A stretch of DNA of 64,000 nt from Methylobacterium sp. J-030 (GTDB taxonomy: Bacteria; Pseudomonadota; Alphaproteobacteria; Rhizobiales; Beijerinckiaceae), in the NCBI RefSeq assembly GCF_022829545.1, contig NZ_JAKSYM010000376.1, forward strand, positions 1 through 64,000, written 5' to 3'. Shown piece by piece: positions 36,783 to 44,865 of this stretch (positions within the stretch are counted from its first letter, which is position 1; each line of letters begins with the position of its first letter). The position numbers were made by a program, and so were the translations under genes. The notes under the pieces were generated by a model. The model saw only the letters and a program-made list of their open reading frames with translations. It was not told the DNA's origin and did no database searches.

Positions 36783-38038
36783 GCGAAACGGGCACCCCTC
36801 CGGTCTCCGTGAACCGGCGCTGCTGCCGAGCCTGCAGCGCCCCCCTCGCGCGCACCGTGGCAGATCTCGGCCTGTCGCCGTTAGCCAATTCCTACGTGCC
36901 TCCCGACAGGGCAGGGCAGGGAGAAATGGTCTACCCGCTCCACGCCTACGTCTGTGAGCGTTGCTGGCTGGTGCAGCTCGAGGCGTTTGAAAGCCCGGAG
37001 CACATCTTCTCTGATTATGCCTACTTCTCGGGCTTCTCGGCTGGCTGGCTGCGCCACGCGGAACACTACGTCGCCGCCATGACCGAGCGCTTCGGCCTGG
37101 GGCCGCACAGCAAGGTGGTGGAGGTCGCCAGCAACGACGGCTACCTGTTGCAGTACTTTGCCGCCCGGGGCGTGCCGGTGCTGGGGGTCGAGCCGGCGGC
37201 CAACGTCGCGGCCGTGGCGCGGGAGAAAGGTGTACCGAGCGAGGTCGCATTCTTCGGCAAGACCACAGCCGAACGGCTACTCGCCGAGGGGCACGGCGCC
37301 GACTTGATGGCGGCCAACAACGTGCTCGCACACGTGCCCGACATTCTTGATTTCGTGGCCGGTTTCCGGGTGCTTCTGAAGCGTGACGGCGCTGGCACCT
37401 TCGAGTTCCCGCACCTCCTGCGAATGATCGAGCACAAGCAGTTCGACACGATCTACCACGAGCACTTCTCCTACCTATCCCTGGGTGTGGTCTCCGGCAT
37501 CCTGGAGCGGTCAGGATTGCGTGTGTTCGACGTCGAGGAGTTGCCGACGCATGGCGGGTCTCTGCGCGTGTTCTTCTGCCACGCCGAGGGGCCGCACGCG
37601 CAGACACCGGAGGTGGCGCGGGTGCTCGCTGACGAGCGGGACGGCGGTCTATTCTCGGCCGGAGGCTACGGGCGGTTCGCCGAGGATGTAATTGAGATCA
37701 AGTGCGCAAGCCTGGAGTTCTTGATCGGGCAGCGCCGGGCGGGCAAGCGGGTCTGCGGCTATGGAGCGGCGGCTAAGGGCAATACCTTCCTGAACTATTG
37801 CGGAATCGGCCCGGAACTCGTCCAGGCAGTGGCCGACCGCTCGCCGCACAAGCAGGGCACGCTCCTGCCCGGCAGCCGGATCCCGGTGATCTCGCCGGAG
37901 GCGCTGTTGGAGTTGCGACCGGACTTCGTACTGATCCTGCCCTGGAACCTAAAGACTGAGATCACGCAGGAGATGGCCGGGATCCGCGCCTGGGGCGGGC
38001 GGTTCGTCACCGCCATCCCAAGCCTCACGCTAGAGTGA
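36779..38038 (+). CDS. NDP-hexose C-methyltransferase (Zn-binding, TylCIII/NovU type)
   Basis: A 419-residue SAM-dependent sugar C-methyltransferase. The N-terminal zinc domain has RRCCRACSAPLARTVADLG and YVCERCWLVQLE. The SAM-binding motif is VVEVASNDGYLLQYFAARGV, and the family signature GTFEFPHLLRMIEHKQFDTI then YHEHFSYLSLGVV is intact. The C-terminal Rossmann-like domain contains VCGYGAAAKGNTFLNYCGIG and LILPWNLKTEI. Relatives add a methyl group to C-3 (or C-5) of 4-keto-6-deoxy sugars. Placed directly after rfbG, the likely substrate is CDP-4-keto-6-deoxyglucose, giving a branched sugar (inference). ATG 36779 overlaps the rfbG stop (ATGA); the stop here overlaps the next GTG. Confidence 0.88.
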   Translation: MSETGTPPVSVNRRCCRACSAPLARTVADLGLSPLANSYVPPDRAGQGEMVYPLHAYVCERCWLVQLEAFESPEHIFSDYAYFSGFSAGWLRHAEHYVAAMTERFGLGPHSKVVEVASNDGYLLQYFAARGVPVLGVEPAANVAAVAREKGVPSEVAFFGKTTAERLLAEGHGADLMAANNVLAHVPDILDFVAGFRVLLKRDGAGTFEFPHLLRMIEHKQFDTIYHEHFSYLSLGVVSGILERSGLRVFDVEELPTHGGSLRVFFCHAEGPHAQTPEVARVLADERDGGLFSAGGYGRFAEDVIEIKCASLEFLIGQRRAGKRVCGYGAAAKGNTFLNYCGIGPELVQAVADRSPHKQGTLLPGSRIPVISPEALLELRPDFVLILPWNLKTEITQEMAGIRAWGGRFVTAIPSLTLE

Positions 38039-38589
38039 ATCACGTGATCTTCGAGGAGTTGCTGCTCGCGGGGGCCTACCGGATCGGCCTCCGCCCGCAC
38101 ACGGACGAGCGCGGCTTCTTCGCCCGGACGGTGTGCGAAGACACGCTAGCCGAGCAGGGGTTGGTGAGTCGCTTCAAGCAGTCAAGCGTGTCGTTCAACC
38201 TGAGGCGCGGCACGGTTCGGGGTATGCACTACGCGATCGCGCCGCACGCCGAGACCAAGCTTGTGCGCTGCACGATGGGGGCGATACACGACGTGGTCGT
38301 CGACCTGCGCTGGAGCTCGCCGACCTATCTGCGATCCGTCGGAGTTGAGCTGTCCGCCGACAATCGGATGGCGCTCTACATCCCGGCGGGCTTCGCGCAC
38401 GGCTTCCAGACGCTCCAGGACGAGACGGAAGTGCTCTACATGATCGACCGGCTCTACGTTGCCGAAGCGGCCCGCGGCATTCGGTGGAACGACCCAGCTC
38501 TCGACGTGGTCTGGCCAGAGCCGGTGACGGTGATCACCGAGCGCGACCTCGCATACCCAGCTTGGACCGGCAGGGACACGCTCGCGTGA
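38035..38589 (+). CDS. RmlC-like sugar-nucleotide 3,5- (or 5-)epimerase
   Basis: A 184-residue cupin of the dTDP-4-dehydrorhamnose 3,5-epimerase family. DERGFFARTVCEDTLAEQGL, FNLRRGTVRGMHYAIAPHAE with the catalytic His, ETKLVRCTMGAIHDVVVDLR, and PAGFAHGFQTLQD are all canonical, as is GIRWNDPALDVVWPEP near the end. In this operon it would invert C-5 (and perhaps C-3) of the C-methylated CDP-4-keto sugar, giving an L-sugar. A methyl branch at C-3 would block C-3 epimerisation, so I expect C-5 only (inference). GTG start overlapping the upstream TGA. Confidence 0.88.
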   Translation: MNHVIFEELLLAGAYRIGLRPHTDERGFFARTVCEDTLAEQGLVSRFKQSSVSFNLRRGTVRGMHYAIAPHAETKLVRCTMGAIHDVVVDLRWSSPTYLRSVGVELSADNRMALYIPAGFAHGFQTLQDETEVLYMIDRLYVAEAARGIRWNDPALDVVWPEPVTVITERDLAYPAWTGRDTLA

Positions 38590-39488
38590 GTTCGAACATG
38601 CGGCGTATCGTTCTCACAGGTGCGACCGGCTTCGTCGGCACCCACGCGATCCCGGCGCTCCAGGCGCGCGGCTACGAGGTGCATGCGCTCGGTCGCCAAG
38701 CGCCGTCCAGAGCCATAGCCTTCCACCAGGTCGACCTGCTCGATGCGAAGGCGGTGCGAAGCGCCATGAGGGCGATCGGGGCGAGCCACCTGCTGCACCT
38801 GGCTTGGTACGCCGAGCCAGGCCAGTACTGGCGCGCCCCGGCCAACCTCGACTGGGTGGCCGGCACGCTCGCGCTGATCCGCGCCTTTCGGGAGGCCGGC
38901 GGTACACGCGCGGTGGTCGCGGGGACCTGCGCTGAATATGCCTGGGGTCCCGAGCGGTTGCACGAGGATGGCCGTTGCGCCCCGGCCACCCTGTACGGCG
39001 CCGCAAAGGATGGAACCCAGCGCATTCTGGCGGCCTACGCGAGAGAGACCGGATTGTCCTTCGCGTGGGGAAGGCTGTTCTTCCTGTACGGACCAGGGGA
39101 GAAATCGGGACGGCTGGTAAGCGATGCATTTCGTCTTCTCGCATCGGGCGAGCGTTTTGCTACCAGCCAAGGCCACCAGCGTCGTGACTTCAGCCACGTC
39201 ATGGACGTAGCCGCGGCCTTCGCAGCTTTGATCGACACGAAGGTCACAGGTTCGGTCAATATCGGCTCGGGCAAAGCTGTGCCGGTTCGTTCGATCCTGG
39301 AACGAATCGGCCAGCTGACCGGCCGACCTGGTTCAATCGATTTTGGTGCTCGCCAACTCTCGGAGAGCGAACCGACATGCATTGAAGCGGATGTCGCTCG
39401 CCTGCGCGATGAGGTCGGCTTTCACCCCAGCTATGATCTTGACAGCGGTCTTACACACACCCATGCCGCCCTCACGTCAACGCAGTAA
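38586..39488 (+). CDS. NAD(P)-dependent epimerase/reductase, probable 4-ketoreductase
   Basis: A 300-residue extended SDR. RIVLTGATGFVGTHAIPALQ is the cofactor loop, and GTCAEYAWGPERL and LYGAAKDGTQRIL hold the catalytic Ser/Thr, Tyr and Lys. FAWGRLFFLYGPGEKSGRLV and QGHQRRDFSHVMDVAAAFAA are typical of CDP- and dTDP-sugar reductases such as those making tyvelose, abequose and related sugars. Last in the operon, it would reduce C-4 to finish the sugar. GTG start overlapping the previous stop. No terminator is obvious after its stop. Confidence 0.85.
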   Translation: MSSNMRRIVLTGATGFVGTHAIPALQARGYEVHALGRQAPSRAIAFHQVDLLDAKAVRSAMRAIGASHLLHLAWYAEPGQYWRAPANLDWVAGTLALIRAFREAGGTRAVVAGTCAEYAWGPERLHEDGRCAPATLYGAAKDGTQRILAAYARETGLSFAWGRLFFLYGPGEKSGRLVSDAFRLLASGERFATSQGHQRRDFSHVMDVAAAFAALIDTKVTGSVNIGSGKAVPVRSILERIGQLTGRPGSIDFGARQLSESEPTCIEADVARLRDEVGFHPSYDLDSGLTHTHAALTSTQ

Positions 39489-39974
39489 CTCGATGAAGGC
39501 AGCCTGCAGACCCGGCGGCGCCAAACAAAATTGCCTGCAGACCTTCGCTGCAGTCAGCCTCGGCTACCCATTTACGCTTCGCCTGCGCGGAGACCTTAGA
39601 CGGCGGGTCAGATCAATCAGGTCTCGGCGCACAGACCCGATCGATCGCCTCCCTATAGAACTCGGCAGGGTATGGGGGGCGGCTTTTCGGTATTGGGTTA
39701 AGACTTCACACGAGAGCGATCTCGGTATCCACCATACGGGTTAATTCCGGCACAAGCCGCCTGACCGTTCGGCCCCTCACCGGTTGATTACTGAGCACCT
39801 ACCCAGGGGGAACCTGGACAGATTCGCCCAATTTGGCCTATTCGGAACAAATAGCACTCACCGAGCACAATCGGTGATTGCAAGCATTAGTCGGTTCTCG
39901 CCTACGCCCGCACGAGAATTGCTGATCGAGCCGGATTTGTCAGGCTTGCGCGCGAGCGAGGATTGGATTTCGAG
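39489..39974. other. Spacer between sugar operon and FkbM-discoidin gene
   Basis: About 485 bases with no supported gene. Upstream of 39975 lies GCGAGG, a possible ribosome-binding site. Confidence 0.4.
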
Positions 39975-41048
39975 ATGCTGGAAGCTTTGGTGCAGATGGG
40001 CCATGCTGGCCATCCGGTCGAGAGCGTCCTCCACGTCGGGGCGAACGAGGGGCAGGAGCGCAACGACTACGCGGCGAGCGGCGCCAGCCCGGTCCTGTAC
40101 GTCGAGCCGGTCGACAGCGCCTTCGCGATCCTGCAAGCCAACCTCGCCGACATGCCGTTCCACAAGGCCATCCGGGCGGTCTGCGCGGAGCGGGCGGGCG
40201 AGGCGGTGCTGTTCAACGTCGCCAGCAACGGCGGACAGTCCTCGAGCCTGTTCGCCTTGGGCGCGCATGCCGAGCACCACCCGGACATCGTCTACACGGG
40301 TGCGCAGCGCATGGTTACGACCACGGTCGACCAGATCATCGCCGAGCACAACCGGGGGCGGGTGCCGAACCTTCTGGTGATCGACGCGCAAGGGGCGGAT
40401 CTTCGGGTTCTGCAGGGTGCGCGCCAGAGCTTGCCGGCCGTGGACGGCGTCTACATCGAGGTGAGCGAACAGCCTCTCTACGAGGGAGGCTGTACGTACC
40501 AGGAGATCACCGACTTCCTGGCGACCTTCGATCTGTCCCCCCGATGGCTGTCGATGGATCGCTGGGGTCATGGAGAAGCATTCTACTCCCGGCCGCGACG
40601 GGAGGTGGCGCCTTTGCCGGCGTACAGTGACAACCTGGCATTGAATAAGCCGGCGACGCAGAGCAGTTTCGGCGAGTGGTCGTATTTCCATACCGCCCAG
40701 GGTCCCGGGGGGGCCGTCAACGGCGCGCTCACGGGACAGTTCGGGTTCCACACCGACTTCGAGGACAAGCCGTGGTGGCAGGTCGACCTGGAAGCCGCCC
40801 AACCCCTGAACGAGGTGCGGATCTTTAACCGCATGGATTCCGGACGTGAGCGCTCGCGTACGCTACAGGTGCTGCTCTCCCGAGACGGCGAGACCTGGGA
40901 CCTCGTGCACGACCAAGTCGGGCAGACTTTCGGCGGCGCGACCACGAAACCGCTGCGGGTGATGCTCAATGGCGTTCCCGCGCGCTATGTACGTCTCCAA
41001 CTTACGGAGCACACGGCCTTCCATCTCGACCAAGTGCAGGTGTTCTAA
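39975..41048 (+). CDS. FkbM methyltransferase fused to C-terminal discoidin (F5/8 type C) domain
   Basis: A 357-residue protein with two domains. Residues 1-210 are an FkbM methyltransferase: ESVLHVGANEGQERNDYAAS is the SAM loop, VLYVEPVDSAFAILQANLAD follows, and NLLVIDAQGADLRVLQGARQ is the second family block. Residues about 215-357 form a discoidin-like beta-sandwich: NLALNKPATQSSFGEWSYF, AVNGALTG, KPWWQVDLEAAQPLNEVRIF and ARYVRLQLTE. That domain commonly binds galactose, fucose or other glycans. The pairing suggests a methyltransferase tethered to its glycan. I chose ATG 39975 because its close paralogue at 62551-63624 then has exactly the same length; a TTG at 39963 is possible. Confidence 0.85.
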   Translation: MLEALVQMGHAGHPVESVLHVGANEGQERNDYAASGASPVLYVEPVDSAFAILQANLADMPFHKAIRAVCAERAGEAVLFNVASNGGQSSSLFALGAHAEHHPDIVYTGAQRMVTTTVDQIIAEHNRGRVPNLLVIDAQGADLRVLQGARQSLPAVDGVYIEVSEQPLYEGGCTYQEITDFLATFDLSPRWLSMDRWGHGEAFYSRPRREVAPLPAYSDNLALNKPATQSSFGEWSYFHTAQGPGGAVNGALTGQFGFHTDFEDKPWWQVDLEAAQPLNEVRIFNRMDSGRERSRTLQVLLSRDGETWDLVHDQVGQTFGGATTKPLRVMLNGVPARYVRLQLTEHTAFHLDQVQVF

Positions 41049-41271
41049 GCGTGCTCGTCGGCAACTACGATGGCCCGGCGGGCCGTCTTGCCAACAACTA
41101 GTGCTCTGACACCGACAAAACGTACATAAGGCAGGTTAGTTTTCAATGTAAACGCAGCAAGTTAGCGGACAAGCGCGTGTTGCGTTCGTCGGCGTCTATG
41201 CACTAGCGCACAGCCGACCGCATGGACACGATGAGCAAACAAAGCCCCAGAACGGATTCTCACGGCCTTAC

Positions 41272-41769
41272 TTACTCGTTCAGGGTCAGCACCTTCCGCA
41301 CTTCGCTCAGCAGGATGTGGTGCTGGACGGCCGCTGGGCCCTCATCCGGGATGGTTCGGGCAGCTTCGGCGATCAGCGCCCGGAACTTGCGCCGCCGCAA
41401 CCCGCACCAGCTGATACTCGCCAGTAGGGCCGTCAGCGTAATCTGGGTGGCTTCCGCGCGAGCGTTGGCTTCAGCTAGCGCCCCATCGCGCGCATTGAGC
41501 AGGGCGGCCTTGGTCTCAGCTAGCTCCGCGCGTAAGCCTGCGATCTCCTCGCTGTGTGCGGACTCCTGCGCCCGCGCCGCCCGGCAATTTTGAAGGAGCT
41601 CATCCCGAGCGCGGGTCATGGAGCGCGCCACCGCTCGGGCGGCCTCGCGCTCCGCGATGAGACCATCCTCGCGCGCGAACGTGCCCTTATACCGCGCCTG
41701 CAGCTCCACGATCATAGCGAGCAAGCGCAACTCCTGTGCGTGCGCGGCCTCCCTTCCGATCAAGATCAT
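41272..41769 (-). CDS. Coiled-coil protein with conserved C-terminal domain (family A)
   Basis: A 165-residue protein that is nearly all charged helix to about residue 105 (EREAARAVARSMTRARDELL, EEIAGLRAELAETKAALLNA). It then has a compact domain: TALLASISWCGLRRRKFRAL, IAEAARTIPDEGPAAVQHHI, LLSEVRKVL. The same C-terminal domain occurs in the 143-residue protein at 43505-43936 with the identical framework (G-L-x3-KFR, then IA, R-x-IP, GP, QH, LL, RKVL). No family is known to me. It faces the FkbM-discoidin gene end to end (convergent, 224 bases apart) and lies beside an SGNH hydrolase, so a role in the same glycan modification is likely but unproven. No signal peptide. Confidence 0.65.
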   Translation of the reverse strand: MILIGREAAHAQELRLLAMIVELQARYKGTFAREDGLIAEREAARAVARSMTRARDELLQNCRAARAQESAHSEEIAGLRAELAETKAALLNARDGALAEANARAEATQITLTALLASISWCGLRRRKFRALIAEAARTIPDEGPAAVQHHILLSEVRKVLTLNE

Positions 41770-41819
41770 TTTCTGGCGTCTTTACCGTTTTCGTTCGAGG
41801 CTGACCTGAGACAGCTACC

Positions 41820-42110
41820 TCATAGGGACCCGCTGCTCCAGGTCCCCTCAAACAACAATAAGTTCACTTCATCATAAACGGGTGGACTCATCTGCACACA
41901 GATCTGGCAAGCTTTGGTTACTCGGACGCACTCGCGTCGCGGTGAGGTCCCTCTGTCCCAAATCTCATCACCCGCGAAGGCCCCAGGGGGATATAGCTGA
42001 CTTCGCACCTCGCGTTCGTCGCCATCGTTGAGGGCGATGCCGACTCCGCGGCAGATCGGCAGCCCACAAGCGCAGGATCGGGATGGGCGTAACACTCGTC
42101 GAACGTTTCT
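41820..42110 (-). pseudogene. Possible gene remnant next to the SGNH gene
   Basis: The minus-strand frame ending GVGIALNDGDEREVRSQLYP, GAFAGDEIWDRGTS, VNLLLFEGTWSSGSL has protein-like composition. Upstream it gives way to another frame near 42110, so no whole gene exists. Unassigned. Confidence 0.25.
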
Positions 42111-42243
42111 GCTGCAGTTCCCGCCCACCGGGAGTGCCCAAGCTGAGCACGGGGCCCCATAATCAGGGAGAAGGACACGCTCAGAGTTGGCGACGCCTTC
42201 AAGGACCCAATCTGCGCTCAAGACCTGATCGGAGACAAGGCAC

Positions 42244-42930
42244 TCAGCCAAAGCCAGACGATCGCCGAGGTGGACGGGTACCCCAGGGGGGCGGATGAGG
42301 TTGCTTTTGAAGTGCTGCCAGTAACACCGGCTCCATGACCGCGTAACCCGCTGGGGTGAGATGGAGTCCGTCCTCACTATATTCCGGAAGTAGGCTACCC
42401 GAAGGCGTCGCCAGCACCGCGTGATAGTCGACATAGATCGCGCCCATGCTCTCCGCGTGATCGCAAAGCCACGCGTTCATAGCTGTGATCTCATCCCGAG
42501 GATCGATGCCTCCCCAGATGAGCCAGTCGGCAGGGGTGAGTGATCCTACCCAGGTCCGCACGCCGCGTGCCCGTGCCTCGGCTAGCATGGCGGCGATGTT
42601 GCCCCGGGGATCCATATCCTCGCCGTACGCTGCACGATGGGCGATGTCGTTGATCCCACACAGGATGTGCACGCCTGTAGGCTGCGTCTCCGCGATCGCC
42701 GGCGCGAGCCGCGCCCGCACCTGCCCCGACATCTCACCGCCGATGCCACGATTTATGAACGCATGCTCGATGAACTGTGCCGTACGATGCATGCCCCAGA
42801 GGCCGGTAATCGAGTCCCCCATGAACAGGATCGGCCCTCGCGGCTCTGCAGCGCCCATGACCGGGAGATTGCGCTGGGCGCGGAGTGATCCGCGCTTTAA
42901 TGAAGCTCGGATCAGGCGGAGCAGGTTCAT
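42244..42930 (-). CDS. SGNH/GDSL-family hydrolase
   Basis: A 228-residue SGNH hydrolase with all four catalytic blocks: Ser in PILFMGDSITGLWG, Gly in INRGIGGEMSGQVRARLA, Asn in HILCGINDIAH, and Asp/His in DGLHLTPAGYAVMEPVLLA. Such proteins remove, or in glycan clusters transfer, acetyl and other acyl groups. It starts at ATG 42930 (MNLLRLIRASLKRG); longer starts up to 42999 are possible. The N-terminal first domain of the protein at 58592-60202 is homologous to it throughout but has lost the Ser and His. Cytoplasmic by sequence. Confidence 0.8.
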   Translation of the reverse strand: MNLLRLIRASLKRGSLRAQRNLPVMGAAEPRGPILFMGDSITGLWGMHRTAQFIEHAFINRGIGGEMSGQVRARLAPAIAETQPTGVHILCGINDIAHRAAYGEDMDPRGNIAAMLAEARARGVRTWVGSLTPADWLIWGGIDPRDEITAMNAWLCDHAESMGAIYVDYHAVLATPSGSLLPEYSEDGLHLTPAGYAVMEPVLLAALQKQPHPPPWGTRPPRRSSGFG

Positions 42931-43304
42931 GCGGATGGTGTTCGGCGCTCGGACTTCGTGGAATGCGGGATTGTACGCCGATGGGTCTGAACGCGCCACG
43001 GCGTCGACCTTCCCCCGGATCCACGAGTCGACACCGGCTTCAAAGGGCCGCCGCGACGAACGCGCAAGTCTCCGCGTTCAGTCATCTGCTCGTAACACCA
43101 GGAGCGGCGCTAAGAACCTGCCTCAACACGAGTTCATCGTCCCGCTCAAACGCGCGAATTTGGCTGGCGCGCGGAAGTGGCGGCGCAGCCTCGACGAGCG
43201 GCCGTTCGCCTTCGCGGCGGACGTCCATTCCGCGGCAACCTGTCGTAAGCCTGCTGCGAAGCTTTCTAAAAGACGCTACGTCGGATGCTGCACCAGTACG
43301 GCGA

Positions 43305-43352
43305 CAATCTGGCACCGAACCGATCGGCGACGCAGAGCAGTTTCTGCGAGAG
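43305..43352 (+). pseudogene. Fragment of a discoidin domain
   Basis: GDNLAPNRSATQSSFCE, encoded at 43307-43350, matches DNLALNKPATQSSFGE of the FkbM-discoidin protein, including long identical DNA stretches (GCGACGCAGAGCAGTTTC). The sequence on either side does not continue the domain. It suggests a lost third copy or a conversion tract, 150 bases before the coiled-coil gene. Confidence 0.6.
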
Positions 43353-43504
43353 TTGTACGATCGCGCCTCGTCGGACCCTAAAGCGGCTTGACGCCCACCG
43401 CCTTCGCCAACCAAGCTGTCGCAGCCCAAGACCGTGCGCAGGCCCTGGACCATACCGGGGGTGCTTCTACGACGCCGAAACACATAAACGAAAAGGGACA
43501 AACA

Positions 43505-43936
43505 ATGGGGGGCACGACAGCGCAAGAATTTTCCGAAGATCTTTTCGCGAAAGCATACAGATATCAAATCAGCCTTCAGCTCCTGGTCAAAGAGTGTGAG
43601 TTAAAGGATGCGGCCCTCCGGAAACTGGAAGGCGAGGTTTTTGAGCTGCGGACGCGGGAGCAAAATATAAAGGCGGACAACACACGCCTCAAGCAAGCAG
43701 TCCTGTTTTCCGAACAGGTTCAATCTGACGCTCAGGCAGCGGATGAACGCGCGAAAACAGCCGACATAGTTTTGGATGCTGTCATCAAAAGCTTACGGCC
43801 ACTCGGACTCGACAAGAAAAAATTTCGCCGAGCGATAGCCGATATCGGCCGCCAAATACCAAACGGCGGACCTCAAGCGTCGCAACATTTTGCACTGCTC
43901 AACGCAGCCAGGAAAGTCTTGTCGCGGGAGTTATAG
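43505..43936 (+). CDS. Coiled-coil protein with conserved C-terminal domain (family A, second member)
   Basis: A 143-residue protein with a helical N-terminal two-thirds (LKDAALRKLEGEVFELRTRE, FSEQVQSDAQAADERAKTAD) and a C-terminal domain, LDAVIKSLRPLGLDKKKFRR, AIADIGRQIPNGGPQASQHF, ALLNAARKVLSREL. The latter matches the C-terminal 50 residues of the protein at 41272-41769. GGGAC lies 7 bases upstream of the ATG at 43505. It is more AT-rich than that paralogue, so the two were not duplicated recently. A discoidin fragment lies just upstream and an FkbM gene 158 bases downstream, repeating the association seen at 39975-41769. Confidence 0.65.
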   Translation: MGGTTAQEFSEDLFAKAYRYQISLQLLVKECELKDAALRKLEGEVFELRTREQNIKADNTRLKQAVLFSEQVQSDAQAADERAKTADIVLDAVIKSLRPLGLDKKKFRRAIADIGRQIPNGGPQASQHFALLNAARKVLSREL

Positions 43937-44094
43937 CATATCTTCATCTAATTAACGGATCTCATATTGCCCTCTGCAACACATAACTCATGCTTGCTAC
44001 AATTCATCTGAAGTATTCTCTGTGCGATTAAGCAGAGGACATCTTCATAACTGCTCATTGTAGCTAGTTTTTTTCGCGGGAGATCAAGCTAGAG

Positions 44095-44838
44095 ATGGAA
44101 ACTGAAATCCTAACCACTTTTATGTCGCTTCTTGGTATCAGAGAAAAGCTGGAAACCAGGCCTCATCTATACTCGGACGAACTAAATTTTCTCTCTTTTG
44201 CTGCGAAATATGCACCCTACTCGAACTCGCAAGTTCTTCAGGATCTGTGGGTCTTATATGAAACTAGAGAAAAGCGTGATGGTTATTTTGTGGAATTTGG
44301 CATCTGCGACGGCAAAACATTGAGCAATACGCTTCTCTTGGAGAAGATGTATGGTTGGCAAGGAGCAGTCGCCGAGCCGGGTCGAATTTGGCACAAGAAA
44401 CTCTACTCCAACCGCTCTTGCTTCATATCAAATAAGTGCGTTTATAAAGAGAGCGGCTTAACGTTGAGCTTTCATGAAACAGATGTCACAGAGCTCTCGA
44501 CCCTCGATAGCTTCGCAGATGCCGATTTTCAGTCTTCACATCGGACAGGCGGCGCACGTTATGACGTCGAAACCATATCACTCAGTGATTTTCTAGCATC
44601 AGCCAAAGCGCCCAAGAATATAGATTATCTGAGCGTCGACATAGAAGGGGGCGAATTCGACGTCTTGAACAGCTTTGATTTTTCAGAATACGATATTAAA
44701 CTCCTTAATGTGGAGCATAATTATTCAGACAGGCGGCAAGACATCTACGATGTCCTCAGCCGATGGGGATACCGGAGGAAATTTTCAGCCTTCTCCATGT
44801 TCGACGATTGGTATGTTAAATATGGCGAGGCAGTGTGA
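44095..44838 (+). CDS. FkbM-family methyltransferase
   Basis: A 247-residue SAM methyltransferase. SNSQVLQDLWVLYETREKRD, GYFVEFGICDGKTLSNTLLL (SAM loop), EKMYGWQGAVAEPGRIWHKK and IDYLSVDIEGGEFDVLNSFD are the standard blocks. It is a clear paralogue of the gene at 12520-13317, sharing GYRRKFS and F-DDWYVK at the C-terminus. The GGGAG in front of the ATG serves as ribosome-binding site. It precedes a 111-residue hypothetical gene by 27 bases and is probably cotranscribed with it. AT-rich, like other glycan genes here. Substrate unknown. Confidence 0.85.
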   Translation: METEILTTFMSLLGIREKLETRPHLYSDELNFLSFAAKYAPYSNSQVLQDLWVLYETREKRDGYFVEFGICDGKTLSNTLLLEKMYGWQGAVAEPGRIWHKKLYSNRSCFISNKCVYKESGLTLSFHETDVTELSTLDSFADADFQSSHRTGGARYDVETISLSDFLASAKAPKNIDYLSVDIEGGEFDVLNSFDFSEYDIKLLNVEHNYSDRRQDIYDVLSRWGYRRKFSAFSMFDDWYVKYGEAV

Positions 44839-44865
44839 ACGATCGATAGCCGGGAGGAGTGATGC

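Noticed and set aside
35970..37607. Long open frame (545 codons) antisense to the CDP-sugar operon
   Set aside because: It is a by-product of high GC3 on the coding strand; Arg/Pro/Ala-rich with no motif, and the sense genes are unmistakable.
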